NCBI GenBank assembly: GCA_036513315.1
Contig: DATBZF010000137.1
Location: forward strand, 1 to 64,000
Direction: 5' to 3'
DNA length: 64,000 nucleotides
Source of the DNA: Roseiarcus sp036513315
GTDB lineage: Bacteria; Pseudomonadota; Alphaproteobacteria; Rhizobiales; Beijerinckiaceae
Below are positions 17,226 to 26,224 of this stretch, piece after piece; position 1 is the first letter of the stretch, and every line of letters begins with the position of its first letter. Under the pieces are notes generated by a model, which was given only the letters and a program-made list of their open reading frames with translations, made no database searches and was not told the DNA's origin. The translations under genes and the position numbers were made by a program.

Positions 17226-20212
17226 TGGGCGACAATCGCGCGCCCGACGGCGGCCGCATCGATCGCGGCAAGCCGATCGGCTTCACCTTCGACGGTCGGA
17301 AATTCACCGGATTTGTCGGCGATACGCTTGCCTCGGCGTTGCTCGCCAATGGCGTGCATCTGGTCGGACGCTCGTTCAAATATCATCGCCCGCGCGGCTT
17401 TCTCAGCATGGGTTCCGACGAACCCAATGCGCTGGTGGGCGTCGGCGCACGGGAGAGCCGTTTCACGCCTAATCTGCGCGCAACCCAGGTCGAACTTTAC
17501 GAGGGGCTGAATGCGGTCAGCCAGAACAATTGGCCGTCGCTCAATTTCGACCTGCGGGCGGTCAACGGCCTGTTCTCGTCCTTCATTCCCGCCGGCTTTT
17601 ACTACAAGACCTTCATGCAACCGGTCGGCGCCTGGGAAAGCCTTTATGAGCCGTTGATCCGCCGCGCCGCCGGCCTTGGCCGCGCGCCGACCGAACGCGA
17701 CGCCGATCATTATGCCAATCTCTACGCTCATTGCGACGTCGCCATCGTCGGCGCCGGACCGGCCGGCCTCGCCGCCGCGCTCGCCGCCTCGCGCGGCGGC
17801 GCGCGGGTGATGCTGTTCGACGAACAAGCCGAAATGGGGGGCTCGCTGCTTGCCGAAAAAGCGGCGCGCATCGATGGCAAGCCTGCCGCCGAATGGCTTG
17901 GCGCCGCGCTCGCCGAACTCGGCGCGGCGGCCAATGTCACGCTGCTGCCGCGCACGCAGATCTTCGGCTATTACGCGCAGAATTTTCTCGCCGGGCTCGA
18001 GCGCGTCAGCGACCATCTCACGGCGCCCGATCTGAAGCTGCCGCGTGAACGGCTGTGGCAGGTGCGCGCCAGGCGCGTCGTGCTGGCGGCCGGAGCGCAT
18101 GAGCGCCCGCTGGTCTTTCCCGACAATGACCGGCCGGGAATCATGCTCGCCGACGCTGCGCGCGGGTTGCTCGCCCGTTATGGCGTCAAGCCCGGCGCCC
18201 GCACGGTAATCGCGACCGCGCATGATTCAGCCTATCGCGCGGCGCTGGAGCTGGCCGAGGCAGGCGTCGAGATCGCGCTGATCGCCGACCTGCGTCCGCA
18301 AGCCGAGGGCGACTTGCCGGAAGCGGCGCGCAAGGCCGGCCTGCGCATCGAGATGGGCGCGGCCATCGTCGGCACGCGCGGCCATTTGCGCGTCTCGCAA
18401 GCCTTGGTCGCCAAGCGCTGGTCGAACGGATCGGCCGGTCCCGGCGAGGCGATCGCCTGCGATCTCATCGCGATGAGCGGCGGCTGGACGCCAAGCGTCC
18501 ATCTCTACTCGCAATCGCGAGGCAAGCTCGCATTCGACGAGGCGTTGCAGGCTTTCATTCCCGATGTATCAGCGCAGGCCGAACGCTCGGCGGGCGCGTG
18601 CCGGGGTGTCTTCGCGCTGGCCGAAGCGCTCGCCGACGGCGCCGCCGCGGGCGCGTCGGCGATCGGCGCGCCGGCGCCCCAGGCCCTCGCCGTCGAAGCC
18701 GCGCCCAAAGCTCATGGCGGCTATCTCGGCCTGGCGCCCGCGCATGGCGACCCTTCGAAGGCGAAGGCCTTCGTCGACTTCCAGAACGACGTGACGGCGC
18801 GCGACGTGATGCTCGCGGCGCGCGAGGGCATGCATTCGATCGAACATATCAAGCGCTATACGACGACCGGCATGGCGACCGACCAGGGCAAGACGTCGAA
18901 TATGAACGCGCTCGCCATCGCCGCTGAAGCGCTTGGCAAGACGATCCCTGAAGTCGGCCTGACCACCTTCCGCCTTCCCTATACGCCGGTGACTTTCGCC
19001 GCGATCGCCGGCATGTCGCGGCGCGAATTGTTCGATCCGGTGCGCCAGACGCCGATCCATTCCTGGTTCGTCGAGCAGGGCGCGACATTCGAGGAAGCGG
19101 GCCTGTGGAAGCGCGCCTCCTATCTCAAGCAGCCCGGCGAGGACGTGAAGGCGGCGGTGGCGCGCGAGTGTCTGGGCACGCGCGAGCGCGCTGGCATGAT
19201 GGACGCCTCCACGCTCGGCAAGATTGAAGTCGTCGGCCCGGACGCAGGCGAATTTCTCAACCGGCTTTACATTAATTCCTTCGCCAAGCTCGGCATCGGG
19301 CGTTGCCGCTATGGCTTGATGCTCAACGAGGCGGGCTTCGTGATGGACGATGGCGTCATCGGGCGCCTCGCTGAGGATCGCTTTCACGTCACCACCACCA
19401 CCGTCGGCGCCGCCCATGTGATCGCGCAGATGGAGGATTTCCGGCAGACCGAATGGCCGGACCTGAATGTCTGGTTCACTTCGACGACCGAGCAATGGGC
19501 GACGATCGCGATCAACGGGCCGCGTGCGCGAGAGATGTTGGAGCCCTTGGTCGAGGACATCGACATTTCCGCCGCCGCGCTGCCGCATCTGAGCATGCGT
19601 GAGGGGCATATCTGCGGCGTGCCGACGCGGCTTGCGCGCGTCAGCTTCACCGGCGAACTCGGCTTCGAGGTCAATGTGCCGACCGATTACGGCCGCGCGA
19701 TCTGGGAAGCGATCTGGGCCGAAGGGCGCAAGTTCGATTGCGTCGCCTATGGTCTCGACGTGCTGCTGATCCTGCGCGCTGAAAAAGGCTTCATCGTCGT
19801 CGGCCAGGAGACAGACGGCACGGTGACGCCGGACGATCTTGGCCTCGGCAAAATGATCGCGCAGAGCAAGCCCGATTTTGTCGGCAAACGCTCCCTCGCG
19901 CTCGCCGACCTCAAGCGCGAGGGCCGCAAGCAATTGGTCGGGCTGCTCCCGGACGATCCCCAGTTCAAGCTCGATGAGGGCGCGCAGGTGGTCGACCAGG
20001 CGGCGCCGCGCATCGGCTCGCCGGCGCTCGGCCATGTCACCTCGTCCTATTTCAGCCCGACGCTCGGGCGCACTTTCGCCATGGCGCTGGTGGCCGGCGG
20101 CCGGGCGAAGATCGGCGGGACCGCTTATGTGACGACGATGGACGGGACGGCTCTGGCGCGCGTCGTCGAGCCGGTTTTCTACGACAAGGAAGGCAAGCGC
20201 CTCGATGGCTGA
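17222..20212 (+). CDS. soxA: Sarcosine oxidase, alpha subunit
   Basis: The 996-residue protein from the ATG at 17222 has the SoxA domain order: an N-terminal 2Fe-2S-ferredoxin-like segment (residues ~1-100, without its cluster cysteines), a Rossmann FAD/NAD domain with VAIVGAGPAGLAAALA near residue 173, and a C-terminal GcvT-like folate-binding domain starting near FDPVRQTP. GMATDQGKTSNMNALA is typical of this subunit. The heterotetramer oxidises sarcosine to glycine, passing the methyl carbon to tetrahydrofolate. It overlaps soxG by 8 bases. The beta and delta subunit genes (soxB, soxD), which normally precede soxA, are not here. Confidence 0.93.
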   Translation: MMGDNRAPDGGRIDRGKPIGFTFDGRKFTGFVGDTLASALLANGVHLVGRSFKYHRPRGFLSMGSDEPNALVGVGARESRFTPNLRATQVELYEGLNAVSQNNWPSLNFDLRAVNGLFSSFIPAGFYYKTFMQPVGAWESLYEPLIRRAAGLGRAPTERDADHYANLYAHCDVAIVGAGPAGLAAALAASRGGARVMLFDEQAEMGGSLLAEKAARIDGKPAAEWLGAALAELGAAANVTLLPRTQIFGYYAQNFLAGLERVSDHLTAPDLKLPRERLWQVRARRVVLAAGAHERPLVFPDNDRPGIMLADAARGLLARYGVKPGARTVIATAHDSAYRAALELAEAGVEIALIADLRPQAEGDLPEAARKAGLRIEMGAAIVGTRGHLRVSQALVAKRWSNGSAGPGEAIACDLIAMSGGWTPSVHLYSQSRGKLAFDEALQAFIPDVSAQAERSAGACRGVFALAEALADGAAAGASAIGAPAPQALAVEAAPKAHGGYLGLAPAHGDPSKAKAFVDFQNDVTARDVMLAAREGMHSIEHIKRYTTTGMATDQGKTSNMNALAIAAEALGKTIPEVGLTTFRLPYTPVTFAAIAGMSRRELFDPVRQTPIHSWFVEQGATFEEAGLWKRASYLKQPGEDVKAAVARECLGTRERAGMMDASTLGKIEVVGPDAGEFLNRLYINSFAKLGIGRCRYGLMLNEAGFVMDDGVIGRLAEDRFHVTTTTVGAAHVIAQMEDFRQTEWPDLNVWFTSTTEQWATIAINGPRAREMLEPLVEDIDISAAALPHLSMREGHICGVPTRLARVSFTGELGFEVNVPTDYGRAIWEAIWAEGRKFDCVAYGLDVLLILRAEKGFIVVGQETDGTVTPDDLGLGKMIAQSKPDFVGKRSLALADLKREGRKQLVGLLPDDPQFKLDEGAQVVDQAAPRIGSPALGHVTSSYFSPTLGRTFAMALVAGGRAKIGGTAYVTTMDGTALARVVEPVFYDKEGKRLDG

Positions 20213-20765
20213 AGTTGTTCGCCGATCCCCGCTTGATGGCCTCGCTATGCCGCGCAATCGCGCGGCGACGACCGCCGCCTGTCCGCCTGCGCTACGCTTC
20301 ATTCTGCGCGGGCCGCCCGACGCCGCGGCAAGCGCCGGGCCGGCCTTCGGCGCAAGCCTGCCTCTGCAACCGCTGCGCAGCGAGACCGCCGGTTCGCGCT
20401 CGGCTCTGTGGCTCGGCCCGGACGAATGGCTGCTGGTCGCCGAGGATTTCGAGCCGACGCTCGGCGCGACGCTCGAGACCGCGCTGGCCAATGTTCCTCA
20501 CGGGCTGATCGACGTTTCGCATCGCCAGGGCGCGCTTGAGGTCAGCGGGAAGGGCGCGGCGCGACTGCTCAATTCAGGCGTCCTGCTCGATCTCGATATC
20601 TCCGCTTTTCCGGTCGGCATGGTTGCGCGCACCTTGCTGACCAAGGCTGACATCGTGCTGTGGCGGCGCGCGCCCGAGCTGTTCCGCGTCGAGTTTTCGC
20701 GCTCCTTCGGCCCCTATGTCACAGCGATACTTGCGCAAGCGGCGGGCGATCAGGATTTGTGCTGA
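20205..20765 (+). CDS. soxG: Sarcosine oxidase, gamma subunit
   Basis: The 186-residue protein starts inside the last codons of soxA (ATGGCTGA overlap). It shows SoxG features: LWLGPDEWLLV, LIDVSHRQGALEVSG, and a C-terminal WRRAPELFRVEFSRSFGPYV. It is a structural subunit of heterotetrameric sarcosine oxidase with a GcvT-like fold. Size and position match the sox operons of Rhizobia. The next gene, for serine dehydratase, begins 22 bases downstream and is probably co-transcribed. Confidence 0.9.
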   Translation: MAEVVRRSPLDGLAMPRNRAATTAACPPALRFILRGPPDAAASAGPAFGASLPLQPLRSETAGSRSALWLGPDEWLLVAEDFEPTLGATLETALANVPHGLIDVSHRQGALEVSGKGAARLLNSGVLLDLDISAFPVGMVARTLLTKADIVLWRRAPELFRVEFSRSFGPYVTAILAQAAGDQDLC

Positions 20766-20787
20766 GGCGACCTTAAGGAGACGATGG

Positions 20788-22158
20788 ATGATCAGCGTCT
20801 TCGAATTGTTCAAGATCGGCATCGGCCCCTCGTCCTCTCATACGGTCGGGCCGATGAAAGCGGCGGCGGCTTTCGCCCATGGCCTCGGGACAAGCGGCGC
20901 GATCGGCCGCGCGGCCTCGGTCAAAGTTACGCTCTATGGCTCGCTCGCCTTCACCGGCAAGGGCCATGCGGTCGACAAGGCGGTCATTCTCGGCCTCTCC
21001 GGCGAGGCGCCCGCGACGATCGATCCCGCCGATGTCGAGGCGATCGTCGCCGCGGTGAAGACGCGCAAGATTCTGGCGCTGGCCGGCTCAAGGGGAATCG
21101 CCTTCGATCCGGACGCCGACATCATTTTCGATTTCGTCAGTACGCCGAAGCGCCATCCCAATACTTTGCGTTTTTGCGCGCGTGACGGACAGGGCGATGT
21201 CCTGGCTGATGAGACCTGGTGCTCGGTTGGCGGCGGCTTCATCATTCGCGAAGAGCAAGCGGAGCCGACTGGCGAGGGCGACGTCGCGTGGCCCTATCCG
21301 TTTCGTTCCTCCGCCGATCTTCTGGCGCGCGGTCGCGACAGCGGCCTGTCGATCGCTTCCATGATGCGCGCCAATGAAGCGGCTTTGCATCCGCCGGCCG
21401 AAGTCGCCGCGCATATCGACAATGTCATCGCGGCGATGCTCGCCTGCGTCGATCGCGGCCTTGCCGTCGACGGCCAATTGCCCGGCGGGCTCAAGGTCAA
21501 GCGCCGCGCCAAAGCGATCTACGAAAGACTGCGCGCCAATGCGACGCAGAACGCGCGCGCCGCCCATGAAATCATGGATTTCGTTTCGGTCTATGCGATG
21601 GCGGTCAACGAGGAAAACGCCGCCGGCGGTCGCGTGGTGACGGCGCCGACCAATGGCGCGGCGGGGGTCATCCCATCCGTGCTGCGCTATTATCGCGATC
21701 ATTGCCTGGAGGCGACGCGCGAGGGCATGAATATTTTCATCCTGACCGCCACTGCGATCGGCGCTCTGTTCAAGATGAACGCTTCGATTTCCGGCGCCGA
21801 AGTCGGTTGCCAGGGCGAGGTCGGCGTCGCCTGTTCGATGGCCGCCGCCGGCCTTTGCGCGGCGCTCGGCGGCGCCAACGCGCAGATTGAAAACGCCGCC
21901 GAAATTGGCATGGAGCATCATCTCGGCATGACCTGCGATCCGGTTGGCGGCCTCGTGCAGATCCCCTGCATCGAGCGCAACGCCTTCGGCGCCGTGAAGG
22001 CGATCACGGCGGCCTCGCTCGCCCTGCACGGCGACGGCAGTCACAAAGTCTCGCTCGATCAGGTGATCGCCACCATGCGCCAGACCGGCGCCGACATGCA
22101 GTCGAAATATAAGGAGACGTCGCTCGGCGGGCTGGCGGTGAATTTCATCGAGTGCTGA
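20788..22158 (+). CDS. sdaA: L-serine ammonia-lyase (iron-sulfur dependent)
   Basis: The 456-residue protein begins at MISVFELFKIGIGPSSSHTV with AAGGAG 7 bases upstream. It is the single-chain type: an N-terminal beta domain with GIGPSSSHTVGPM and a C-terminal alpha domain with cluster cysteines in GCQGEVGVACS (near residue 342) and CDPVGGLVQIPC (near 383 and 394). It deaminates serine to pyruvate and ammonia. In an operon with sarcosine oxidase it makes sense as an outlet for glycine and C1 units via serine. It should be oxygen-sensitive because of the [4Fe-4S] cluster. The 225 bases after it, up to cynS, hold no convincing gene. Confidence 0.94.
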   Translation: MISVFELFKIGIGPSSSHTVGPMKAAAAFAHGLGTSGAIGRAASVKVTLYGSLAFTGKGHAVDKAVILGLSGEAPATIDPADVEAIVAAVKTRKILALAGSRGIAFDPDADIIFDFVSTPKRHPNTLRFCARDGQGDVLADETWCSVGGGFIIREEQAEPTGEGDVAWPYPFRSSADLLARGRDSGLSIASMMRANEAALHPPAEVAAHIDNVIAAMLACVDRGLAVDGQLPGGLKVKRRAKAIYERLRANATQNARAAHEIMDFVSVYAMAVNEENAAGGRVVTAPTNGAAGVIPSVLRYYRDHCLEATREGMNIFILTATAIGALFKMNASISGAEVGCQGEVGVACSMAAAGLCAALGGANAQIENAAEIGMEHHLGMTCDPVGGLVQIPCIERNAFGAVKAITAASLALHGDGSHKVSLDQVIATMRQTGADMQSKYKETSLGGLAVNFIEC

Positions 22159-22383
22159 AAGGCCGCGAGGCGCGAACGAATGGAGCGCCGCAAGAGCGCG
22201 TTGGCGTTTAGTGGAATCAATTGGCGGCCGGACGGAGGACGCTCAAGAGGGTTGATCTCGGATTCCTCCTTTGATTTCTTGGGCGGAGCGAGGCGCGGAA
22301 GGAGATCAATGAAGGCTTATCGCCGAACGAAGCGGCGTGCTCCCGCGTCAGCCAAATTGCAAAAACGCCATCGGAGCGACAGC

Positions 22384-22866
22384 TCAGGCCTCCTTATAGC
22401 CGAGGGCCTGGTTGTTGCCGGTCGCGCCATAATACTTGTACGGCAGGAACTTGCCCGACATCGTCATCTTGACGCGATCGCCCTTCGGATCGGGCAGGCG
22501 CTCCATCTCGAAATCGAAATCAATCGCCGACATGATGCCGTCGCCGAACTCCTCCTCGATCAGCGCCTTCCATGCCGGGCCGTTGATCATCACCAGCTCG
22601 TAGAGGCGGTAGATCAGCGGATCGGTCGGCGGCATCGGCATGCCGCGCATCGGGATTTCGTTGAGCAGCCGCTTTTCGCTCTCGCCGAGGCCGAACAAAG
22701 CCGCCGCTTTCTCGCATTGCGGCTTGGTGAGCTTCATCTGGCCGAGCAAGGCGCCGACGATCAACACCGGCGACATGCCGCCAATCTCGTCGACGATATT
22801 CTTCCAGCTCCACCCCTTCTCGCGTTTGATATCGAGTATCTTTTCTGTCAGGTCGCTGCGCTTCAT
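22384..22866 (-). CDS. cynS: Cyanate hydratase (cyanase)
   Basis: The 160-residue protein matches cyanase along its length. An N-terminal helical DNA-binding-like domain is followed by the decamer-forming catalytic domain. The active-site residues correspond to Arg87 and Glu90 in DPLIYRLYELVMING and Ser113 in GDGIMSAIDFDFE. The C-terminus MSGKFLPYKYYG is typical. It converts cyanate and bicarbonate to ammonia and CO2. No transporter or CynR regulator is adjacent; the gene is convergent with sdaA. It fits the nitrogen-scavenging theme of the locus that follows. Confidence 0.97.
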   Translation of the reverse strand: MKRSDLTEKILDIKREKGWSWKNIVDEIGGMSPVLIVGALLGQMKLTKPQCEKAAALFGLGESEKRLLNEIPMRGMPMPPTDPLIYRLYELVMINGPAWKALIEEEFGDGIMSAIDFDFEMERLPDPKGDRVKMTMSGKFLPYKYYGATGNNQALGYKEA

Positions 22867-23012
22867 GGCCGGCCCTTTCCTCGATGTTCGCCGCCGCGAA
22901 CTCGTCCAGGAAGAGTAGACGATCGAGGCGATGCGGGCCGGATGATTCTTTCGGCAGATCGTGAGGCTTTATTAGGCGCCGCGGCGCTCCGGCGGCGGCA
23001 TAGAGTGAGGCG

Positions 23013-23402
23013 ATGATAAGGCGTCGGGCGCTTGCATTCCTGGTCGCGCTGTCCTGCGCTTTGGCTGCGCCGGCGGCGCTTTATGCGGCGGAGGATCTCG
23101 TGGACGCAAAGAGCGAATTGATCGAACGCAAGACAGTCGCCGAACTTGAGGCCGAGAACACTCGGCGCCCCGATCAAATTCACGAGTCTGACCGCACGGG
23201 CCCGCGCGCGGAAATGATGCGCAAACCGTTTGCCGGCCTGAACGCCGAATGGGAGGCGCTCAAGGCGCGCATGCAGCCGGGCGATGAACTCTGGACTTTC
23301 GCCAGCTCCCCGGAATCATGGCGCAATCTGGCTGGCCGGGCGGGAATAGCCTTGGTGCGCAACGGTCAGATCGTCGAGCGGCTGGTGACGATGATGAACT
23401 GA
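23013..23402 (+). CDS. Small secreted protein of unknown function
   Basis: The 129-residue protein has a clear signal peptide (RRRALAFLVALSCALAAPAA) cut near ALYAAED. The mature part is charged and ends with a segment reading PGDELWTFASSPESW, then RAGIALVRNGQIVERLVT. This tail resembles short uncharacterised periplasmic proteins in which a single compact C-terminal motif is conserved. It has no cysteines in the mature part and no enzymatic motif. It is divergent from cynS, with 146 bases between them. Function unknown. Confidence 0.7.
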   Translation: MIRRRALAFLVALSCALAAPAALYAAEDLVDAKSELIERKTVAELEAENTRRPDQIHESDRTGPRAEMMRKPFAGLNAEWEALKARMQPGDELWTFASSPESWRNLAGRAGIALVRNGQIVERLVTMMN

Positions 23403-23522
23403 CGGCGCGCCAGCAACCCGCACTTGGCTGCGCCTCGGATTTGCCGCCAGAAAATATTGCCTTTATCCGCCCGGTCGGATCGGGTATTATTTGCATATCA
23501 GGTCAATAAATGGATTTTGGTC

Positions 23523-23771
23523 ATGCCGTCGCAATCGGTCAAGATCATCAATGGCGGCAAGCTCGTCATCCCCGCCCAGTTCCGGCGGGAAATGGGCATA
23601 GCCGCCGGCGATACGGTCGTCGTCGAACTCGCCCGAGGCGAGCTGCGCGTCCGTTCGCTCTCCTCCGCCATCAAGAAAGCCCAGGCGATCGTCAAGAAAT
23701 TTGTGCCGGATGACGTCCGTCTCGCCGATGAGCTCATCGCCGAGCGCAGGGCGGCCGCGAAACGTGAATGA
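23523..23771 (+). CDS. AbrB/MazE-type antitoxin
   Basis: The 82-residue protein starts at MPSQSVKIINGGKLVIPAQF. The swapped-hairpin AbrB domain is seen in KLVIPAQFRREMGIAAGDTV and VELARGELRVRSL. A charged C-terminal tail (DDVRLADELIAERR) is the usual toxin-binding part. It overlaps the PIN toxin gene by 8 bases. Upstream in-frame codons exist, but the AbrB domain begins right after this ATG. Autorepression by the complex is expected for such pairs. Confidence 0.88.
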   Translation: MPSQSVKIINGGKLVIPAQFRREMGIAAGDTVVVELARGELRVRSLSSAIKKAQAIVKKFVPDDVRLADELIAERRAAAKRE

Positions 23772-24150
23772 ATCCTTCGTTCTTGATGCATCGGCGTTGC
23801 TTTGCCTGCTTCACGACGAAAAAGGCGCCGCTCGGGTAGCTGAAGCGCTACCCCGGTCGATCGTCAGCGCGGTCAATCTTTCCGAAGCTATCGCCAAGCT
23901 CGGCGACGCTGGTCTTCCCGTCGATCATATTTCGGCCGCGATCGAATCGCTGCAGCTCTCAATCGTTTCTTTCGAAGAGGATCAGGCGGAATTCGCCGGC
24001 CTGCTTCGACCCAAAACGAGACATGTGGGACTGTCGTTCGGCGATCGCGCCTGCCTGGCTCTGGGGTTGATGCGCAAAGCCATCGTCCTCACTTGCGACA
24101 GGGCTTGGTTGAAGCTTGATTTGGGCGTCGCAGTGGAACAGATTCGTTAG
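23764..24150 (+). CDS. PIN-domain toxin (VapC-like RNase)
   Basis: The 128-residue protein starts with GTG inside the antitoxin gene. PIN acidic residues are visible: Asp in VLDASALL, Glu in VNLSEAIAKL, Asp in SFGDRACLALG and Asp in LTCDRAW. These coordinate the metal ions for RNA cleavage. Such toxins cut tRNA or rRNA and inhibit growth when the antitoxin is lost. The pair combines a VapC-like toxin with an AbrB-type antitoxin, a known mixed arrangement. Confidence 0.88.
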   Translation: MNESFVLDASALLCLLHDEKGAARVAEALPRSIVSAVNLSEAIAKLGDAGLPVDHISAAIESLQLSIVSFEEDQAEFAGLLRPKTRHVGLSFGDRACLALGLMRKAIVLTCDRAWLKLDLGVAVEQIR

Positions 24151-24214
24151 CGAAAGCCGATGATTCCGGCGAACGTTCGCGAATCTTCATGGCAGGAAAT
24201 AAGAGAGCGCCTTC

Positions 24215-25546
24215 ATGCGTCTATGGATCAAGGACCCGATCGCCATTCTCGCCGAAGGCGCCGAACGCGGCATCGTGGTGGAGGGTTCGCGCATCGTTGA
24301 GCTGGTGCCGCGCGGCGCGACGCCAGCCGCACCGGTCGGCGCGACGTTCAACGCCTCGCGCCATGTCGTGCTGCCCGGCCTCGTCAACACGCATCACCAT
24401 TTCTACCAGACGCTGACCCGCGCCCATCCCGCCGCCATCAATCGCGACCTGTTTCCCTGGCTCGTCGCGCTCTATCCGATCTGGGCGCGCCTGAAGCCCA
24501 ACCAATTGCGCGTCGCGGTGCGGCTCGCGCTGACCGAACTGCTGCTGTCGGGCTGCACGACGGCGGCGGATCATCATTATCTCTTCCCGCCAGGGCTGGA
24601 GAATGCGGTCGACATCGAAGTCGAGGAGGCGCGCAAGCTCGGCCTGCGCATGACGGTGACGCGCGGTTCGATGAACCTGTCGAAGAAGGACGGCGGCCTG
24701 CCGCCCGACGAAGTCGTGCAGGATGAGGAGACGATCCTCGCCGACAGCGAACGCGTGCTGAAACTGTTCCATGATCCCAAACCCGGCGCCGATATCCGTA
24801 TTGCGCTGGCGCCCTGTTCGCCCTTTTCGGTGACGCGGCGGTTGATGGCCGATACCGCCGCTCTCGCCGAATTATACGATTGCCAGCTTCATACTCATCT
24901 CTGCGAAACCAAGGACGAAGAGCGCTTCTGCCTCGACGTCTATGCCGTGCGGCCGGTCGATTTTCTCGAGGAAACCGGCTGGATGAGCGCGCGCACCTGG
25001 CTCGCCCATGGCATTCATTTCAGCGCCGAGGAGATCGGACGCCTCGGCCGCGCCGGCGTTGGCGTGTGTCATTGCGCGGCGTCCAATATGGTGCTCGCCT
25101 CCGGCATCTGCCCGACCAAGGAACTCGACGCGGCGGGCGCGCCGGTCGGCATCGGCGTCGACGGCTCGGCGTCGAATGATTCCTCCAACATGATGGAGGC
25201 GGTTCGCCACGCCTTGATGATCGGCCGGTTGCGCTACGGCGCCTCGGCGGTGTCTCATCTCGACGTGTTGCGCTGGGCGAGCGAGGGCTCGGCGCGCTGC
25301 CTCGGGCGCGACGACATTGGCCGCATTGCCGTCGGTCTCGAGGCGGATCTGGCGCTGTTCACGCTCGACGAGCCGCGCTTCAGCGGCGCCCATGACCCGC
25401 TCGCCGCGCTCGTCCTCTGCGGCGCGCATCGCGCTGACCGCGTGATGGTGGCCGGCCAATGGCGCGTGATCGGCGGCGCCCCCGTCGGGCTCGATCTCGC
25501 CGCGCTGATGGCGGAGCACAAAGAGGCGGCGCGGGCGTTTGCGTGA
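24215..25546 (+). CDS. 8-oxoguanine deaminase-like amidohydrolase
   Basis: The 443-residue protein belongs to the AtzB/TrzN/guanine deaminase subgroup of the amidohydrolase superfamily. The metal site shows in LPGLVNTHHHFYQTLTRA, HTHLCET, LAHGIHF and GIGVDGSASNDSSNMMEA. GCTTAADHHYLFP and the closing GVDGSASND are characteristic of enzymes annotated as 8-oxoguanine deaminase, which yields urate and ammonia. Other ring deaminases of the same clade act on hydroxy-s-triazines, so activity on triazines cannot be excluded given the cyanuric acid locus 5 kb away. It appears to be a single-gene unit. Confidence 0.82.
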   Translation: MRLWIKDPIAILAEGAERGIVVEGSRIVELVPRGATPAAPVGATFNASRHVVLPGLVNTHHHFYQTLTRAHPAAINRDLFPWLVALYPIWARLKPNQLRVAVRLALTELLLSGCTTAADHHYLFPPGLENAVDIEVEEARKLGLRMTVTRGSMNLSKKDGGLPPDEVVQDEETILADSERVLKLFHDPKPGADIRIALAPCSPFSVTRRLMADTAALAELYDCQLHTHLCETKDEERFCLDVYAVRPVDFLEETGWMSARTWLAHGIHFSAEEIGRLGRAGVGVCHCAASNMVLASGICPTKELDAAGAPVGIGVDGSASNDSSNMMEAVRHALMIGRLRYGASAVSHLDVLRWASEGSARCLGRDDIGRIAVGLEADLALFTLDEPRFSGAHDPLAALVLCGAHRADRVMVAGQWRVIGGAPVGLDLAALMAEHKEAARAFA

Positions 25547-25555
25547 GAGAGGTTT

Positions 25556-25674
25556 GCGCCGCCCCGCATCCGTCATGCTCCGCATGACACCTTCTCCCGC
25601 TTCGCGAGAGAAGGGAGGCGCGCGACTTCAGAAGGTGGCCTTCGCGTTAGCGAAGGTCGGATGAGGGGCGGCGC
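25556..25674. repeat. Palindromic repeat, family B copy 1
   Basis: The outer arms read GCGCCGCCCCGCATCCG and CGGATGAGGGGCGGCGC. Inside are TCATGCTCCGCATGACACC and a CTTCTCCCGC..GAGAGAAG hairpin. Related copies lie at 31978-32182 and 34996-35124. It sits 9 bases after the deaminase stop and may act as a transcript end. Confidence 0.8.
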
Positions 25675-25692
25675 GACAATCGCTATCCTGCC

Positions 25693-26175
25693 TCACCCCA
25701 GCAGCGGCTCGATATCCCTGGCGAGATTCCCAGGCTTTTCGGTCGGCGCATAGCGGCGCACCACACGGCCCGCTTTGTCGATCAGGAATTTGGTGAAATT
25801 CCACTTGATCGCCTGCGTGCCGAGCAGCCCTCTCGCCTCGCTTTTCAGAATGCGATAGAGCGGATGCGTTCCCTCGCCATTCACCTCCGTCTTGGCGAAG
25901 AGCGGGAAGGTCACGTCATATTCGCTGGTGCAGAAACTCTGGATCTGCGCTTCGCTGCCCGGCTCCTGATGGCCGAACTGGTCGCAGGGAAAGCCGAGCA
26001 CGACCAGGCCGCGCTCGCGAAAGCGCCGGTAGAGCGCCTCGAGCCCCTCATATTGCGGCGTGAAGCCGCATCGGCTGGCGACATTGACGACCAGCATCGC
26101 CTTGCCGGCGAAGGCGCCGAGCTTCTCCGCCCGGCCGTCGATCGTCTGGAGGTCGATGTCGTAGATGGGGTTCAT
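25693..26175 (-). CDS. Glutathione peroxidase (cysteine type)
   Basis: The 160-residue protein from MNPIYDIDLQTIDGRAEKL has the thioredoxin-like fold of the GPx family. The peroxidatic residue is Cys in NVASRCGFTPQYEGLE. Gln in FPCDQFGHQEPG and Trp in KWNFTKFLID complete the active site. As in most bacterial members, Cys replaces Sec. It may use thioredoxin rather than glutathione. A longer in-frame extension upstream is not supported by family length. A small gene lies 49 bases upstream on the same strand. Confidence 0.95.
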   Translation of the reverse strand: MNPIYDIDLQTIDGRAEKLGAFAGKAMLVVNVASRCGFTPQYEGLEALYRRFRERGLVVLGFPCDQFGHQEPGSEAQIQSFCTSEYDVTFPLFAKTEVNGEGTHPLYRILKSEARGLLGTQAIKWNFTKFLIDKAGRVVRRYAPTEKPGNLARDIEPLLG

Positions 26176-26224
26176 GAGAGGCGGCGCCGTGGCGACGCGA
26201 TTTCGCCGTCCAACAACCGGCCGA

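Noticed and set aside
18569..20491. Open frame of 640 codons on the minus strand
   Set aside because: Antisense shadow of soxA/soxG with no recognisable domain.
22310..23016. Rightward ORF from the ATG after AAGGAGATCA (frame MKAYRRTKRRAP)
   Set aside because: The ribosome site is strong, but the frame runs antisense through the whole of cynS and has no conserved character.
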